62,462 nucleotides of DNA. Origin: an uncultured beta proteobacterium (GTDB lineage Bacteria > Pseudomonadota > Gammaproteobacteria > Burkholderiales > Burkholderiaceae). The DNA is taken from the NCBI GenBank assembly GCA_903875135.1, contig CAIQUZ010000024.1, forward strand, positions 1-62,462, written 5' to 3'. How positions within the stretch are numbered: the stretch's first letter is position 1; each line of letters begins with the position of its first letter. A program made the position numbers and the translations under genes. Shown piece by piece: positions 54,676 through 62,462 of the stretch. The notes beneath the pieces were generated by a model that made no database searches, had not been told where the DNA came from, and saw only the letters and a program-made list of their open reading frames with translations.

Positions 54676-55661
54676 CTCCTTTGAAAATCGTCTTTGCTGG
54701 AACCCCAGAATTTGCAGCCATCATCCTTGAGGCTCTCGTCAAAACATGCCATCAAGTGGTTGCTGTTTTGACACAACCCGATAGGCCATCTGGGCGGGGT
54801 CTAAAGGTATTACCAAGCGCGGTCAAACAAAAAGCGCTTTTACATCAAATTCCTGTGTATCAACCAAGTTCCTTAAAGCTCGATGGAAAGTATGCAAGCG
54901 AAGCTTTACAAATAAAAGGGCAATTAGAGGCTTTAGATTTCGATGTCATGATTGTTGCTGCTTATGGACTTATATTGCCAAAATGGGTGTTAGATTTTGT
55001 ACAGGAAAAAAATGATCAAGGATGCATTAATGTTCATGCATCATTGTTGCCAAGGTGGAGAGGTGCAGCACCAGTTCATCGCGCAATTTGGTCAGGAGAT
55101 GATTACACAGGAACAACCATCATGCAGATGGAAGTAGGCTTGGATACGGGCCCCATACTTGCGACAGAGACAATGCCAATTCAAAGTCTTGATACAACAG
55201 GTACTCTCCACGATCGATTAGCCGCTCAAGGGGCGAGGATATTAATAGAAGTGCTCAATAAGATAGCCCATGGGGCAAAAATAGAGCCCATAACCCAATC
55301 GATAAATGGGGTGATTTACGCAGAAAAAATTAAAAAAGAGGATGCCAAGATTCAATGGAGCGCAGAGGCTTTACTAATTGATCGCCAGATCCGAGCATTA
55401 AACCCTAGCCCCGGCGCGAGCACGACGCTGCATCAAGAAATCATCAAAGTATGGCTTTCAGAAAATATGTCACAATCATGGCCCAAATTACCTGAGAGTC
55501 AACCAGGAACGATTATTGATATAAATGAATTAGGCATTTGTGTCAGTGCAATGAACGGAGTTGTCAGGTTATTAGAAGTTCAAAAGGCAGGCGCTAAAAG
55601 AATGTCGGCAAGTCTTTTTGCCAAAAGTGTTCAGTTAAAAGTGGGCGATATTTTTAAATGA
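54672..55661 (+). CDS. fmt: methionyl-tRNA formyltransferase
   Basis: A 329-residue Fmt that formylates initiator Met-tRNA. VFAGTPEFA near the N-terminus and NVHASLLPRWRGAAP are intact; catalytic Asn120, His122 and Asp158 keep the spacing of the E. coli residues. The C-terminal tRNA-binding domain is present. The ATG at 54672 overlaps the upstream stop (ATGA) and gives the standard N-terminus; the frame is open back to 54645. Confidence 0.96.
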   Translation: MTPLKIVFAGTPEFAAIILEALVKTCHQVVAVLTQPDRPSGRGLKVLPSAVKQKALLHQIPVYQPSSLKLDGKYASEALQIKGQLEALDFDVMIVAAYGLILPKWVLDFVQEKNDQGCINVHASLLPRWRGAAPVHRAIWSGDDYTGTTIMQMEVGLDTGPILATETMPIQSLDTTGTLHDRLAAQGARILIEVLNKIAHGAKIEPITQSINGVIYAEKIKKEDAKIQWSAEALLIDRQIRALNPSPGASTTLHQEIIKVWLSENMSQSWPKLPESQPGTIIDINELGICVSAMNGVVRLLEVQKAGAKRMSASLFAKSVQLKVGDIFK

Positions 55662-55722
55662 AGAGAAAGTTTAAAAATAAAAAGTTAAGATTAAAGTTGA
55701 AAAGACTTTAAGGGAGCGGACG

Positions 55723-56574
55723 ATGTTTAATTTGACAAAAACATTTATTTTGATGGCAGCGATTACTGCTTTATTTGTATACGCGGGTGGAGCTTTAGGG
55801 GGTCCGCAGGGAATGCTGATGGCCTTAATCCTCTCTATAGGAATGAATTTTTTTAGTTATTGGAATTCTGACAAGATGGTGTTGAAGATGTTCTCGGCAA
55901 GACAAGTCGATGAGCAAAGTTTTCCAGCTTATTACAATATGATTAAGGAGTTAGCGCAACAGGCTAGCTTGCCGATGCCAAAGGTGTATTTAATCGAAGA
56001 AAGTGCCCCAAATGCCTTTGCAACGGGTAGAAATCCTGAGAATGCTGCAGTTGCGGCAACATCTGGGTTGATGAATATTCTGAATCAGCATGAGTTGAGA
56101 GCTGTCATGGGTCATGAGTTAGCGCATATCAAAAATCGTGATATGTTGTTGTCAACGATTGCCGCAACAATGGCTGGAGCAATTTCAAGCATAGCGAACT
56201 TTGCCATGTTGGCCGGAAATCGAGGTCGTGAAGGAGGGCGCTCAGGAGGTCTGTTATTAATGTTTTTAGCACCATTGGCGGCCAGTGTTATACAAATGAC
56301 CATTTCAAGAGCCAGAGAGTATGAAGCAGATCGTGTTGGTTCCGCTATTTCTGGTGATCCAATTTCATTAGCGTCGGCATTAAAAAAAATAGAAAGTACG
56401 ATAAAGGGTATACCATTTGATCGTGTAGAAACCCATCCAGCGGTTGCCCAAATGATGATTATGAATCCATTATCTTCAGGAGGAATAAAAGGGCTGTTTT
56501 CTACACACCCAGCAACCGAAGAACGTGTCAATAAATTAGTACAAATGTCTCAGACAGGAATATATCCAACATAG
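55723..56574 (+). CDS. htpX: M48 membrane metalloprotease HtpX
   Basis: A 283-residue inner-membrane protease. Two N-terminal helices, zinc motif HELAH in [13 protein letters not shown], two further helices, and the third ligand Glu in REYEADRVG. It degrades misfolded membrane proteins. GGGAGCGG lies 5-6 bases before the ATG. Its TAG stop overlaps the rsmB GTG by one base. Confidence 0.96.
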   Translation: MFNLTKTFILMAAITALFVYAGGALGGPQGMLMALILSIGMNFFSYWNSDKMVLKMFSARQVDEQSFPAYYNMIKELAQQASLPMPKVYLIEESAPNAFATGRNPENAAVAATSGLMNILNQHELRAVMGHELAHIKNRDMLLSTIAATMAGAISSIANFAMLAGNRGREGGRSGGLLLMFLAPLAASVIQMTISRAREYEADRVGSAISGDPISLASALKKIESTIKGIPFDRVETHPAVAQMMIMNPLSSGGIKGLFSTHPATEERVNKLVQMSQTGIYPT

Positions 56575-57887
56575 TGTCATTAGAAAATCAAATCCAAAAT
56601 CAAGAAAAACAATCGACAAAGGTGTTCGGAAGTAATTTATGTGAATCGATACTCCTTGCGGCAGATTTTTTAGATCAGGTTAGGCAGGGTTCCTCGTTAA
56701 CTGAAGCCTTAGCAAAAGCGCCTTCTGAAAACCGTTCTGCTGCACAAAGCTTAAGCTTTGAAGCCTTGCGATATAAACCTAAAATTATTGAGGCTTTAAA
56801 GCAATTCATTAATAAAGCCATCGATCCTGAAGTTGAAGATATCTTGTTGATCGCAATCAGTACTTTGTTTAAAGATTCGATGAATCAATACGCCGCACAT
56901 ACCCTTGTTAACGAAACGGTGAATGCCGCTCAAAAATCGATACGAACAAGATATGCAAAAGGACTGATTAATGCTGTCTTAAGACGAGTGATAGAAAATC
57001 CTCAGGCATTAGAAATAACAGTTGAAGATGCTCAATACCCAGCTTGGTGGGTAAAAAACTTAAAAAAATCCTATCCTCAAACATTTCAACCGATATTAGA
57101 GACGTATTTGAAACCGGCAAAAATGTTCTTGAGAGTGAACTCAAGAAAGTCAGATGTTCAAACATATCTAAAAAAATTAGCATTAGCCGAGATTGAAACG
57201 ATAGAAATACCATTGGAGTGGCAACAGCTCGCACCATGTTGTATCGCATTAAAAAACTCTGTGCCGGTGAATAAGCTCCCTGGATTCATGGAAGGGGAGG
57301 TCAGCGTACAAGACCTAGGCGCACAAATGGCGGCTGGGCTACTTGCGCCCAAAAGGTCTGAAAGATATTTAGATGCCTGCGCTGCGCCAGGAGGAAAAGC
57401 TAGTCACTTACTAGAATTAGAAGATATTGACTTAGATGTATTAGAAATTAGTCCAGACAGAATGGTGCGGGTTGAGGAAGGCTTTAAAAGACTTCAGTTA
57501 AGTGCGCATTTAATCATTGGAGATGCTTGTGACTCCTCAACATGGGCAAAAGGCAAATTGTATGATGCCATCTTGGCAGATGTGCCATGCTCAGCTACGG
57601 GCATCATCCGACGTCACCCAGATATCTTATATTTAAGACGAGGTAGCGATATTGCCGAGTTACAGCAATTACAACGTAAAATCGTTGGAGAGCTTTGGCA
57701 GAGCTTAAAACCGGGGGGAAGAATGCTCTATGTCACTTGCTCGATTTTGCCGCAAGAAGGCGAAAGTCAAATAGAGTGGTTTTTAGAGCACCTTAAAGAT
57801 GCGTTACGATTAGAGAGTCTTGGTCAATTACTACCGAATGATTGGCATGATGGTTTTTATTATGGAATGTTAGAAAAGAAAAAATGA
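56574..57887 (+). CDS. rsmB: 16S rRNA (cytosine967-C5)-methyltransferase
   Basis: A 437-residue RsmB. An N-terminal NusB-like RNA-binding domain (about 20-160) precedes the methyltransferase domain with LDACAAPGGKASHLLE, ADVPCSATGIIRRHPDI and YVTCSILPQEGE; the two Cys are catalytic. A GTG start at 56574 follows AGGAA. The 3' end overlaps the next gene by 4 bases. Confidence 0.95.
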   Translation: MSLENQIQNQEKQSTKVFGSNLCESILLAADFLDQVRQGSSLTEALAKAPSENRSAAQSLSFEALRYKPKIIEALKQFINKAIDPEVEDILLIAISTLFKDSMNQYAAHTLVNETVNAAQKSIRTRYAKGLINAVLRRVIENPQALEITVEDAQYPAWWVKNLKKSYPQTFQPILETYLKPAKMFLRVNSRKSDVQTYLKKLALAEIETIEIPLEWQQLAPCCIALKNSVPVNKLPGFMEGEVSVQDLGAQMAAGLLAPKRSERYLDACAAPGGKASHLLELEDIDLDVLEISPDRMVRVEEGFKRLQLSAHLIIGDACDSSTWAKGKLYDAILADVPCSATGIIRRHPDILYLRRGSDIAELQQLQRKIVGELWQSLKPGGRMLYVTCSILPQEGESQIEWFLEHLKDALRLESLGQLLPNDWHDGFYYGMLEKKK

Positions 57888-58462
57888 GTTTTATAAAAAA
57901 ACTAATTCTTTTTTGCTCATTAATCTGGGCGTGTGCGACAACAACATTTGCGCTAGCTGAAGGCATTAAATTAAGACAAATTCAATTTGAACCCATAGAA
58001 CAAAGTTGGGTGACTAATGCCTCCTATCAAATCGATTTTCCGAATGAACTAACGGAGGCCGTGAAAAAAGGAATTTCGCTTCGATTTGTGACAGAGCTCA
58101 ACGTAACACGTGGTCGTTGGTATTGGTTTGAGGAAAAGCCCATATCTGCGGTGAAGTACATTAAGCTGTCCTTTCAACCATTAACGCAAGTGTATCGAGT
58201 GAATGTTGGTGCTTTAACACTATCTGCAAACACCCTTGAAGAGGCGTTAGTGCAGGTTGGGGCAATCGCTGGGTGGCAGGTGGCTGATTTATCCGCCCTA
58301 GATAATGGGCGCATCTATGAAGGTTCGATCAGGATGCGGCTGGATTTAAGTCAGCTCCCAAAGCCCTTTCAAATTAACGCCCTGAATTCTAAGGAATGGA
58401 ATATCTCAAGTGATTGGTATGCCTTTGAGATAAATCCTAAAATTCGTCCGCTGGCTAAGTAA
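57884..58462 (+). CDS. DUF4390 exported protein
   Basis: A 192-residue protein with a signal peptide (FIKKLILFCSLIWACATTTFALA). The rest is mostly beta-like and matches the DUF4390 pattern (LTEAVKKGISLRFVTEL, RGRWYWFEEKPIS). The function is unknown; the family is nearly always encoded beside an NtrY-like kinase. It overlaps rsmB by 4 bases and ntrY by 1. Confidence 0.86.
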   Translation: MSFIKKLILFCSLIWACATTTFALAEGIKLRQIQFEPIEQSWVTNASYQIDFPNELTEAVKKGISLRFVTELNVTRGRWYWFEEKPISAVKYIKLSFQPLTQVYRVNVGALTLSANTLEEALVQVGAIAGWQVADLSALDNGRIYEGSIRMRLDLSQLPKPFQINALNSKEWNISSDWYAFEINPKIRPLAK

Positions 58463-60702
58463 TGAACGAGCCGATCGCAAATTACTCAGATAAAATGATT
58501 GCCGGTCGATATGGCATCAAAAAAGAGTTGATGGCATTTGTTACTCTCGTATCCGTTTTAGCATTGCTACTACTTGGCCTATTAACAGCGATCAGTGCGG
58601 ACGCACAATTTCTTAGTAAATACTTTGTCTGGTTGTACACGGTGAATGTGGTTGTTGGAATTTTATTACTAACGGTCATTATTGGCTTAGTGATCACTTT
58701 AACCATCCGTTGGAGGCAAGGTTACTTTGGGACAAAACTCATTGCTAAGTTAGCAATGATTTTTGGTTTGGTGGGCGTCTTGCCGGGTGCAATTTTATAC
58801 TCAGTTTCACTTCAGTTTGTTGGTAGAAGTATTGAAAGTTGGTTTGATGTCAATATTGAATCAGCACTAGAGGCTGGTCTAGAACTCGGTCGATCATCAT
58901 TCGAGATTTCCCAAAGAGAATTTTTAGATTCTGGGACACCGTTTCGGGACAGCTTTCCAATGTCGTCCATACAAAGCAATTTAGAGTTAAAAAGCTTCTG
59001 CAGTAAAACAGAGGCAGATCAAATATCAATTACTGATCAATCTAATCATGAGTACTTTAGTGTTAACTGCGGTCGTCATGAAATGATGGAGTCGAAAATC
59101 AGCCAAGAGATCATTTCTGAGTTAAAAAAGAATGGTAAAGCATCTTTAATTGAGGATGTTGGCGTGACAAACTCTGAAACATATCAGTTAAGTGCATTAT
59201 TTTTGATGCCTAATCAGAAAATATTAAGACTGGAAAAGTTGTTAAGTCCAAGCTTGGTTGAAAACGCTAAATTAGTGCAAAAGGCCTACAGCGACTACCA
59301 AGAAAAATCGTTAAGCCGTCTTGGTTTAAAGAAAATGTATATAGGATCATTAACCTTAACGATGTTTTTAGCATTATTTGTTGCTATTTTATTAGCGCTC
59401 ATTTTAGGTCGGCAATTGGCAAGACCTTTATTAATGTTGCTCAGAGGAACTCAGGCGGTGGCGCAAGGCGACTTATCGCCAAAGCCTCAAATGGACACAC
59501 CCGATGAGTTGGGTATGCTGACCAGACAATTTAATAACATGACCAAACAATTATCAGATGCCAGAAAATCTTTGCAAGAAGCAAAAGATTTTTCTGAGTC
59601 AGTACTGACGAATTTAACGGCCGGGGTTTGTGTTTTTGATGCGAGTTTTCGTCTCGTGATCGCCAACGAAGGTGCAAAAAGAATTTTAGAAAAAGATATC
59701 ACACAACTGATCGGAAAGCCGCTTAGCTTTTATCCAGAACTACTCCATTTTGAAACCACGATTAAAGAAACTTTTACAGCGAATCAAGTCTCTGTTGGTT
59801 CTGATGATCAAGCTAATTCTATTGATATTAAAAACATTCTCACGAATGAGAAGTCTTGGCAACGTCAGATTCATTTATATGACAACTTACAAGATCAAGA
59901 AAATATTTCACCAATATTGTTGGCGCGGGGCACAGAGCTAACAGGAAAACAATATATTATTGTTTTTGATGATATTACCGAGGTCATTGCTGCGCAGAGA
60001 TCGATTGCTTGGGGAGAGGTGGCTCAACGTTTGGCACATGAGATTAAAAATCCATTAACTCCAATACAGCTATCTGCAGAGCGAATTTTTCAAAAGCTTA
60101 CTGGAAAAATACCCAACGAGCAAGAAGAGATTGTTTTAAAGGGTACAAACACCATTATTAGCCAAGTTCAAGCAATGAAAACGATGGTGAATAATTTTAG
60201 GGACTTTGGTAAAAAACCCTCATCAAAAATGCAGGCAATTAATTTAAACCAATTAATTTTAGAGATTTTAGGGTTGTACGAAGGCACGCATATTGAGTTA
60301 AAACTAGACGATAACGCTCCTGATATTTTAGGGGATACGACACAGCTGCGACAGGTGATTCATAACATTTTACAAAATTCGATTGACGCGGCGACAGAGG
60401 TGCACTCTGATCCAGAAATTCAAATCCGTACAGAGGTTGTTAATTATGTTGGTCTTGTCAATCAAACAGAAAAATCTGTCCGTTTATCCGTTGCAGATAA
60501 CGGTCCAGGATTCTCCCCTAGAATTTTGACAAGAGCCTTTGAGCCATATGTCACCTCTAAAGCTAAAGGGACGGGCTTAGGTTTAGCGGTTGTCAAAAAA
60601 ATTATTGATGAACATGGTGCGAGAATTGAGTTAAAGAATCGAATGAGAGATACGGTGATACGAGGAGCAAGGATATCAATTTTATTTGAACGCTTGGCAT
60701 AA
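58462..60702 (+). CDS. NtrY-like sensor histidine kinase
   Basis: A 746-residue membrane kinase. Three N-terminal helices (about 20-125), a periplasmic or loop segment (130-290), a fourth helix (about 295-320), HAMP (about 320-375), PAS (about 380-500), HisKA with His526 in LAHEIKNPLTP, and an ATPase domain with DNGPGFSP and GTGLGLAVVKKI. It should phosphorylate the regulator encoded next. NtrY-type kinases respond to redox or nitrogen state and, in some bacteria, envelope changes. It starts within the stop of the DUF4390 gene (TAATG). Confidence 0.93.
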   Translation: MNEPIANYSDKMIAGRYGIKKELMAFVTLVSVLALLLLGLLTAISADAQFLSKYFVWLYTVNVVVGILLLTVIIGLVITLTIRWRQGYFGTKLIAKLAMIFGLVGVLPGAILYSVSLQFVGRSIESWFDVNIESALEAGLELGRSSFEISQREFLDSGTPFRDSFPMSSIQSNLELKSFCSKTEADQISITDQSNHEYFSVNCGRHEMMESKISQEIISELKKNGKASLIEDVGVTNSETYQLSALFLMPNQKILRLEKLLSPSLVENAKLVQKAYSDYQEKSLSRLGLKKMYIGSLTLTMFLALFVAILLALILGRQLARPLLMLLRGTQAVAQGDLSPKPQMDTPDELGMLTRQFNNMTKQLSDARKSLQEAKDFSESVLTNLTAGVCVFDASFRLVIANEGAKRILEKDITQLIGKPLSFYPELLHFETTIKETFTANQVSVGSDDQANSIDIKNILTNEKSWQRQIHLYDNLQDQENISPILLARGTELTGKQYIIVFDDITEVIAAQRSIAWGEVAQRLAHEIKNPLTPIQLSAERIFQKLTGKIPNEQEEIVLKGTNTIISQVQAMKTMVNNFRDFGKKPSSKMQAINLNQLILEILGLYEGTHIELKLDDNAPDILGDTTQLRQVIHNILQNSIDAATEVHSDPEIQIRTEVVNYVGLVNQTEKSVRLSVADNGPGFSPRILTRAFEPYVTSKAKGTGLGLAVVKKIIDEHGARIELKNRMRDTVIRGARISILFERLA

Positions 60703-60754
60703 AAAAGTAAGAAGTGAAAAGAAACATTAAAATTAGTAAATAGGATAAAAACGT

Positions 60755-61462
60755 ATGGCAAATATTTTAGTAGTCGATGATGAGATGGGAATCCGTGAGT
60801 TGCTCAATGAAATTTTGAGCGATGAGGGTCATGTTGTTTATTCTGCTGAGAATGCACAACAAGCCCGAACAGTTCGAGATCAGCTACAACCCGACTTGGT
60901 GCTTTTAGACATTTGGATGCCGGATACTGACGGGGTGACTCTACTTAAAGAGTGGGCCAAAGATAATAAATTAACGATGCCGGTGATCATGATGTCTGGT
61001 CACGCAACGATCGATACGGCTGTAGAAGCTACGCGGATTGGGGCATGCAATTTCTTAGAAAAACCAATCGCATTGCAAAAACTACTCAAAACCGTCTCTC
61101 AAGCATTAGATCGCCTGTCGCCGAAAGATGCGGTGGGGGCGGGCAATAATGGAGTTCGTGAGTATTCTACTTCTTCTAGTGGATTAAGTGGGCAAGGTAA
61201 ACATCAAGAGTTAGGAACTGATCTAAGTCATCTTCCGACACCATCTATAGACATTAAAGAGCTAACACCAGGCCACTTCGATTTACCTTTGCGTGAGGCG
61301 AGAGATATATTTGAAAAGGCGTATTTTGAGCATCATTTAAAACTGACGGGTGGAAGTATGACCCGAGTTTCTGAGCATACTGGTTTAGAAAGAACGCATC
61401 TGTACAGAAAGTTAAAGGCTTTAGGTATTGATGTAAGAAAAATTGGAACGAGTAGTACTTAA
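60755..61462 (+). CDS. NtrX-like response regulator without AAA+ domain
   Basis: A 235-residue regulator. The receiver (residues 1-120) has Asp8/Asp9, phosphoacceptor Asp52 in LLDIWMPD and Lys in LEKPI. A linker rich in Gly/Ser (about 130-165) leads to a Fis-type helix-turn-helix (GSMTRVSEHTGLERTHLYRKL). The sigma-54-contacting AAA+ domain of full-length NtrX (about 450 residues) is absent. It therefore probably acts as an ordinary activator or repressor. It follows ntrY by 52 bases. Confidence 0.92.
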   Translation: MANILVVDDEMGIRELLNEILSDEGHVVYSAENAQQARTVRDQLQPDLVLLDIWMPDTDGVTLLKEWAKDNKLTMPVIMMSGHATIDTAVEATRIGACNFLEKPIALQKLLKTVSQALDRLSPKDAVGAGNNGVREYSTSSSGLSGQGKHQELGTDLSHLPTPSIDIKELTPGHFDLPLREARDIFEKAYFEHHLKLTGGSMTRVSEHTGLERTHLYRKLKALGIDVRKIGTSST

Positions 61463-61480
61463 AGAGAGCCACATCTATAG

Positions 61481-62350
61481 ATGACTTCTTCGATTATCAC
61501 TATTCCAAATACAAGCTGGGTCATTGACCATCAGCAGCTAGATTGGATATCAGCATTAGAAAGTGGCAAAATATTGCATTTTACTCATTTGCCTTTTGAG
61601 ATTGCTGAAAATGAAAAGATTCTTTTTAACGAAGCAATTCAAAGCCCCTCCTCAAGAAATATTAGTTTAGGAGCTGATGGCTTATTAAAAGGGGCGATTG
61701 GTGAAGATGAAACACGCAAGACGCTTAAACAGCTTATTCTTCGCTTTAGAAATTTGTCTCAAGATTTGATGCACTCGTTGGTGCCTAAATACTCTGAGTA
61801 TTTAAAAGTTTCCCCTACAAGTTTTAGACCCTTAAATATAGAAAATCGACAACAATCCTGGCGAGCGGACGATCGTCGATTACACGTTGATGCATTCGCC
61901 ACGCGTCCGAACTATGGAGAGCGAATTTTAAGAGTGTTCATGAATATTCATCCGAATAACCAGCCCAGAGTTTGGCGCCTTGGAGAGCCGTTTGAAAAAA
62001 TTGCGGATCAATTTTTACCGCGCATAAAGCCCTACTCTAAATTGCAGGCAAAGATATTACATGTTTTGGGTTTGACGAAAAGCTTTCGAAGTGAATATGA
62101 CCATATGATGCTCCAGATTCATGATGCGATGAAGTCAGACAGCGACTATCAAAAGAACTCCCCTCAATTGCAATTTGATTTTATGCCTGGTGATGTTTGG
62201 GTATGTTTTTCGGACCAAGCATCCCATGCCGCGATGAGTGGTCAGTTCATGATGGAGCAAACCTACAACTTGCCGTTAAAGGCTTTATATGACCCCCAAA
62301 GTAGCCCTTTAGCCCTGCTGACATCTAAAGCACGACGAAATCTAGTATAA
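61481..62350 (+). CDS. kdoO: Kdo hydroxylase
   Basis: A 289-residue member of the Kdo hydroxylase family, Fe(II)/2-oxoglutarate-type oxygenases that turn Kdo of the LPS inner core into Ko. The facial triad is seen as His135 and Asp137 (LHVDAF) and His249 (ASHAAMSG). It lies 18 bases after the NtrX-like gene, suggesting joint control, and 7 kb from the lipid A-like module. The family is known in Burkholderia and Yersinia. Confidence 0.88.
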   Translation: MTSSIITIPNTSWVIDHQQLDWISALESGKILHFTHLPFEIAENEKILFNEAIQSPSSRNISLGADGLLKGAIGEDETRKTLKQLILRFRNLSQDLMHSLVPKYSEYLKVSPTSFRPLNIENRQQSWRADDRRLHVDAFATRPNYGERILRVFMNIHPNNQPRVWRLGEPFEKIADQFLPRIKPYSKLQAKILHVLGLTKSFRSEYDHMMLQIHDAMKSDSDYQKNSPQLQFDFMPGDVWVCFSDQASHAAMSGQFMMEQTYNLPLKALYDPQSSPLALLTSKARRNLV

Positions 62351-62367
62351 ATATCTTTGTTTTAGGA

Positions 62368-62373
62368 TATAAT
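62368..62373 (+). promoter_or_regulatory. -10 box of the tRNA-Phe promoter
   Basis: A perfect TATAAT lies 18 bases before the tRNA-Phe gene. No clear -35 match was found at the usual distance, so the assignment rests on the -10 box and position. Confidence 0.5.
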
Positions 62374-62385
62374 TGTTGTTTTTGC

Positions 62386-62461
62386 GGCCTGGTAGCTCAG
62401 TCGGTAGAGCAGAGGATTGAAAATCCTTGTGTCGGTGGTTCGATTCCGCCCCGGGCCACCA
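62386..62461 (+). tRNA. tRNA-Phe (GAA)
   Basis: A full cloverleaf of 76 bases with encoded CCA. Acceptor GGCCTGG pairs with CCGGGCC (one G-U). The D-arm is GCTC/GAGC, the anticodon loop TTGAAAA gives GAA at 62419-62421, and the T-arm holds GGTTCGATTCC. A TATAAT box at 62368-62373 fits a promoter with a start near 62380. Confidence 0.96.
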
Positions 62462-62462
62462 A

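Noticed and set aside
56112..56531. 139-codon minus-strand frame opposite htpX
   Set aside because: Shadow of a fully conserved HtpX; no family resemblance.

Overview
This window looks like the replication-origin region of a small-genome betaproteobacterium, most likely Burkholderiales. Three things suggest this. The gene order mnmG-rsmG-parA-parB-atpIBEFHAGDC-hemE runs beside gyrB-dnaN-dnaA-rpmH-rnpA-yidD-yidC-mnmE. There are families typical of Burkholderiales (DUF3717, DUF4390 next to NtrY, a Kdo hydroxylase, a GTP-type PEP carboxykinase). The DNA is visibly AT-rich and tightly packed, with many start/stop overlaps. The lineage is my inference; a finer placement (Polynucleobacter-like or Alcaligenaceae-like) cannot be made by eye.

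Layout. 1-3.1 kb (+): a fatty-acid/acyl-CoA cluster (partial acyl-CoA dehydrogenase, 3-hydroxyacyl-CoA dehydrogenase, a shortened companion of it, a class III CoA-transferase) ending in a strong hairpin shared with a convergent OmpA-like gene. 4.1-6.2 kb: a membrane fatty-acid desaturase, a 63-residue CxxC protein and a glyoxalase II-like hydrolase. 6.2-10.9 kb (+): a tandem glycine riboswitch in front of gcvT-gcvH-gcvP. 10.8-39.0 kb: about 28 kb entirely on the minus strand, leading away from the origin: dnaA, dnaN, gyrB, a SET-domain gene, DUF3717, a GMC oxidoreductase, a Liv-type ABC transporter, a TauE/SafE protein, mnmG, rsmG, parA, parB, the ATP synthase operon, hemE and priA. 39.3-43.1 kb (+): rpmH, rnpA, yidD, yidC, mnmE. 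43.3-50.8 kb: pckG, an M23 peptidase, an MnmC2-like oxidoreductase, topB, def. 50.8-54.7 kb: four genes resembling the lgm/NaxD-FlmK lipid A amino-sugar pathway, placed between def and fmt. 54.7-62.4 kb (+): fmt, htpX, rsmB, a DUF4390 gene, ntrY, a short ntrX-like regulator, a Kdo hydroxylase gene and tRNA-Phe.

How the parts fit. DnaA boxes flank dnaA on both sides, and the dnaA-dnaN gap also carries a DnaA-trio-like element, so the origin is placed at about 37.3-39.3 kb. ParA and ParB are encoded here, with two parS sites, one inside mnmG and one just upstream of it. Transcription runs outward from the origin on both sides, in the direction of replication. Envelope chemistry recurs: OmpA, desaturase, the lipid A module, an M23 peptidase, YidC/YidD and a Kdo hydroxylase. 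No insertion sequence, prophage, CRISPR array or rRNA was seen. The most interesting items are the lipid A module splitting def from fmt, the parS site inside mnmG, the DnaA-trio-like element, the DnaA boxes before priA, and a 172-bp antisense overlap between the MnmC2-like gene and topB.
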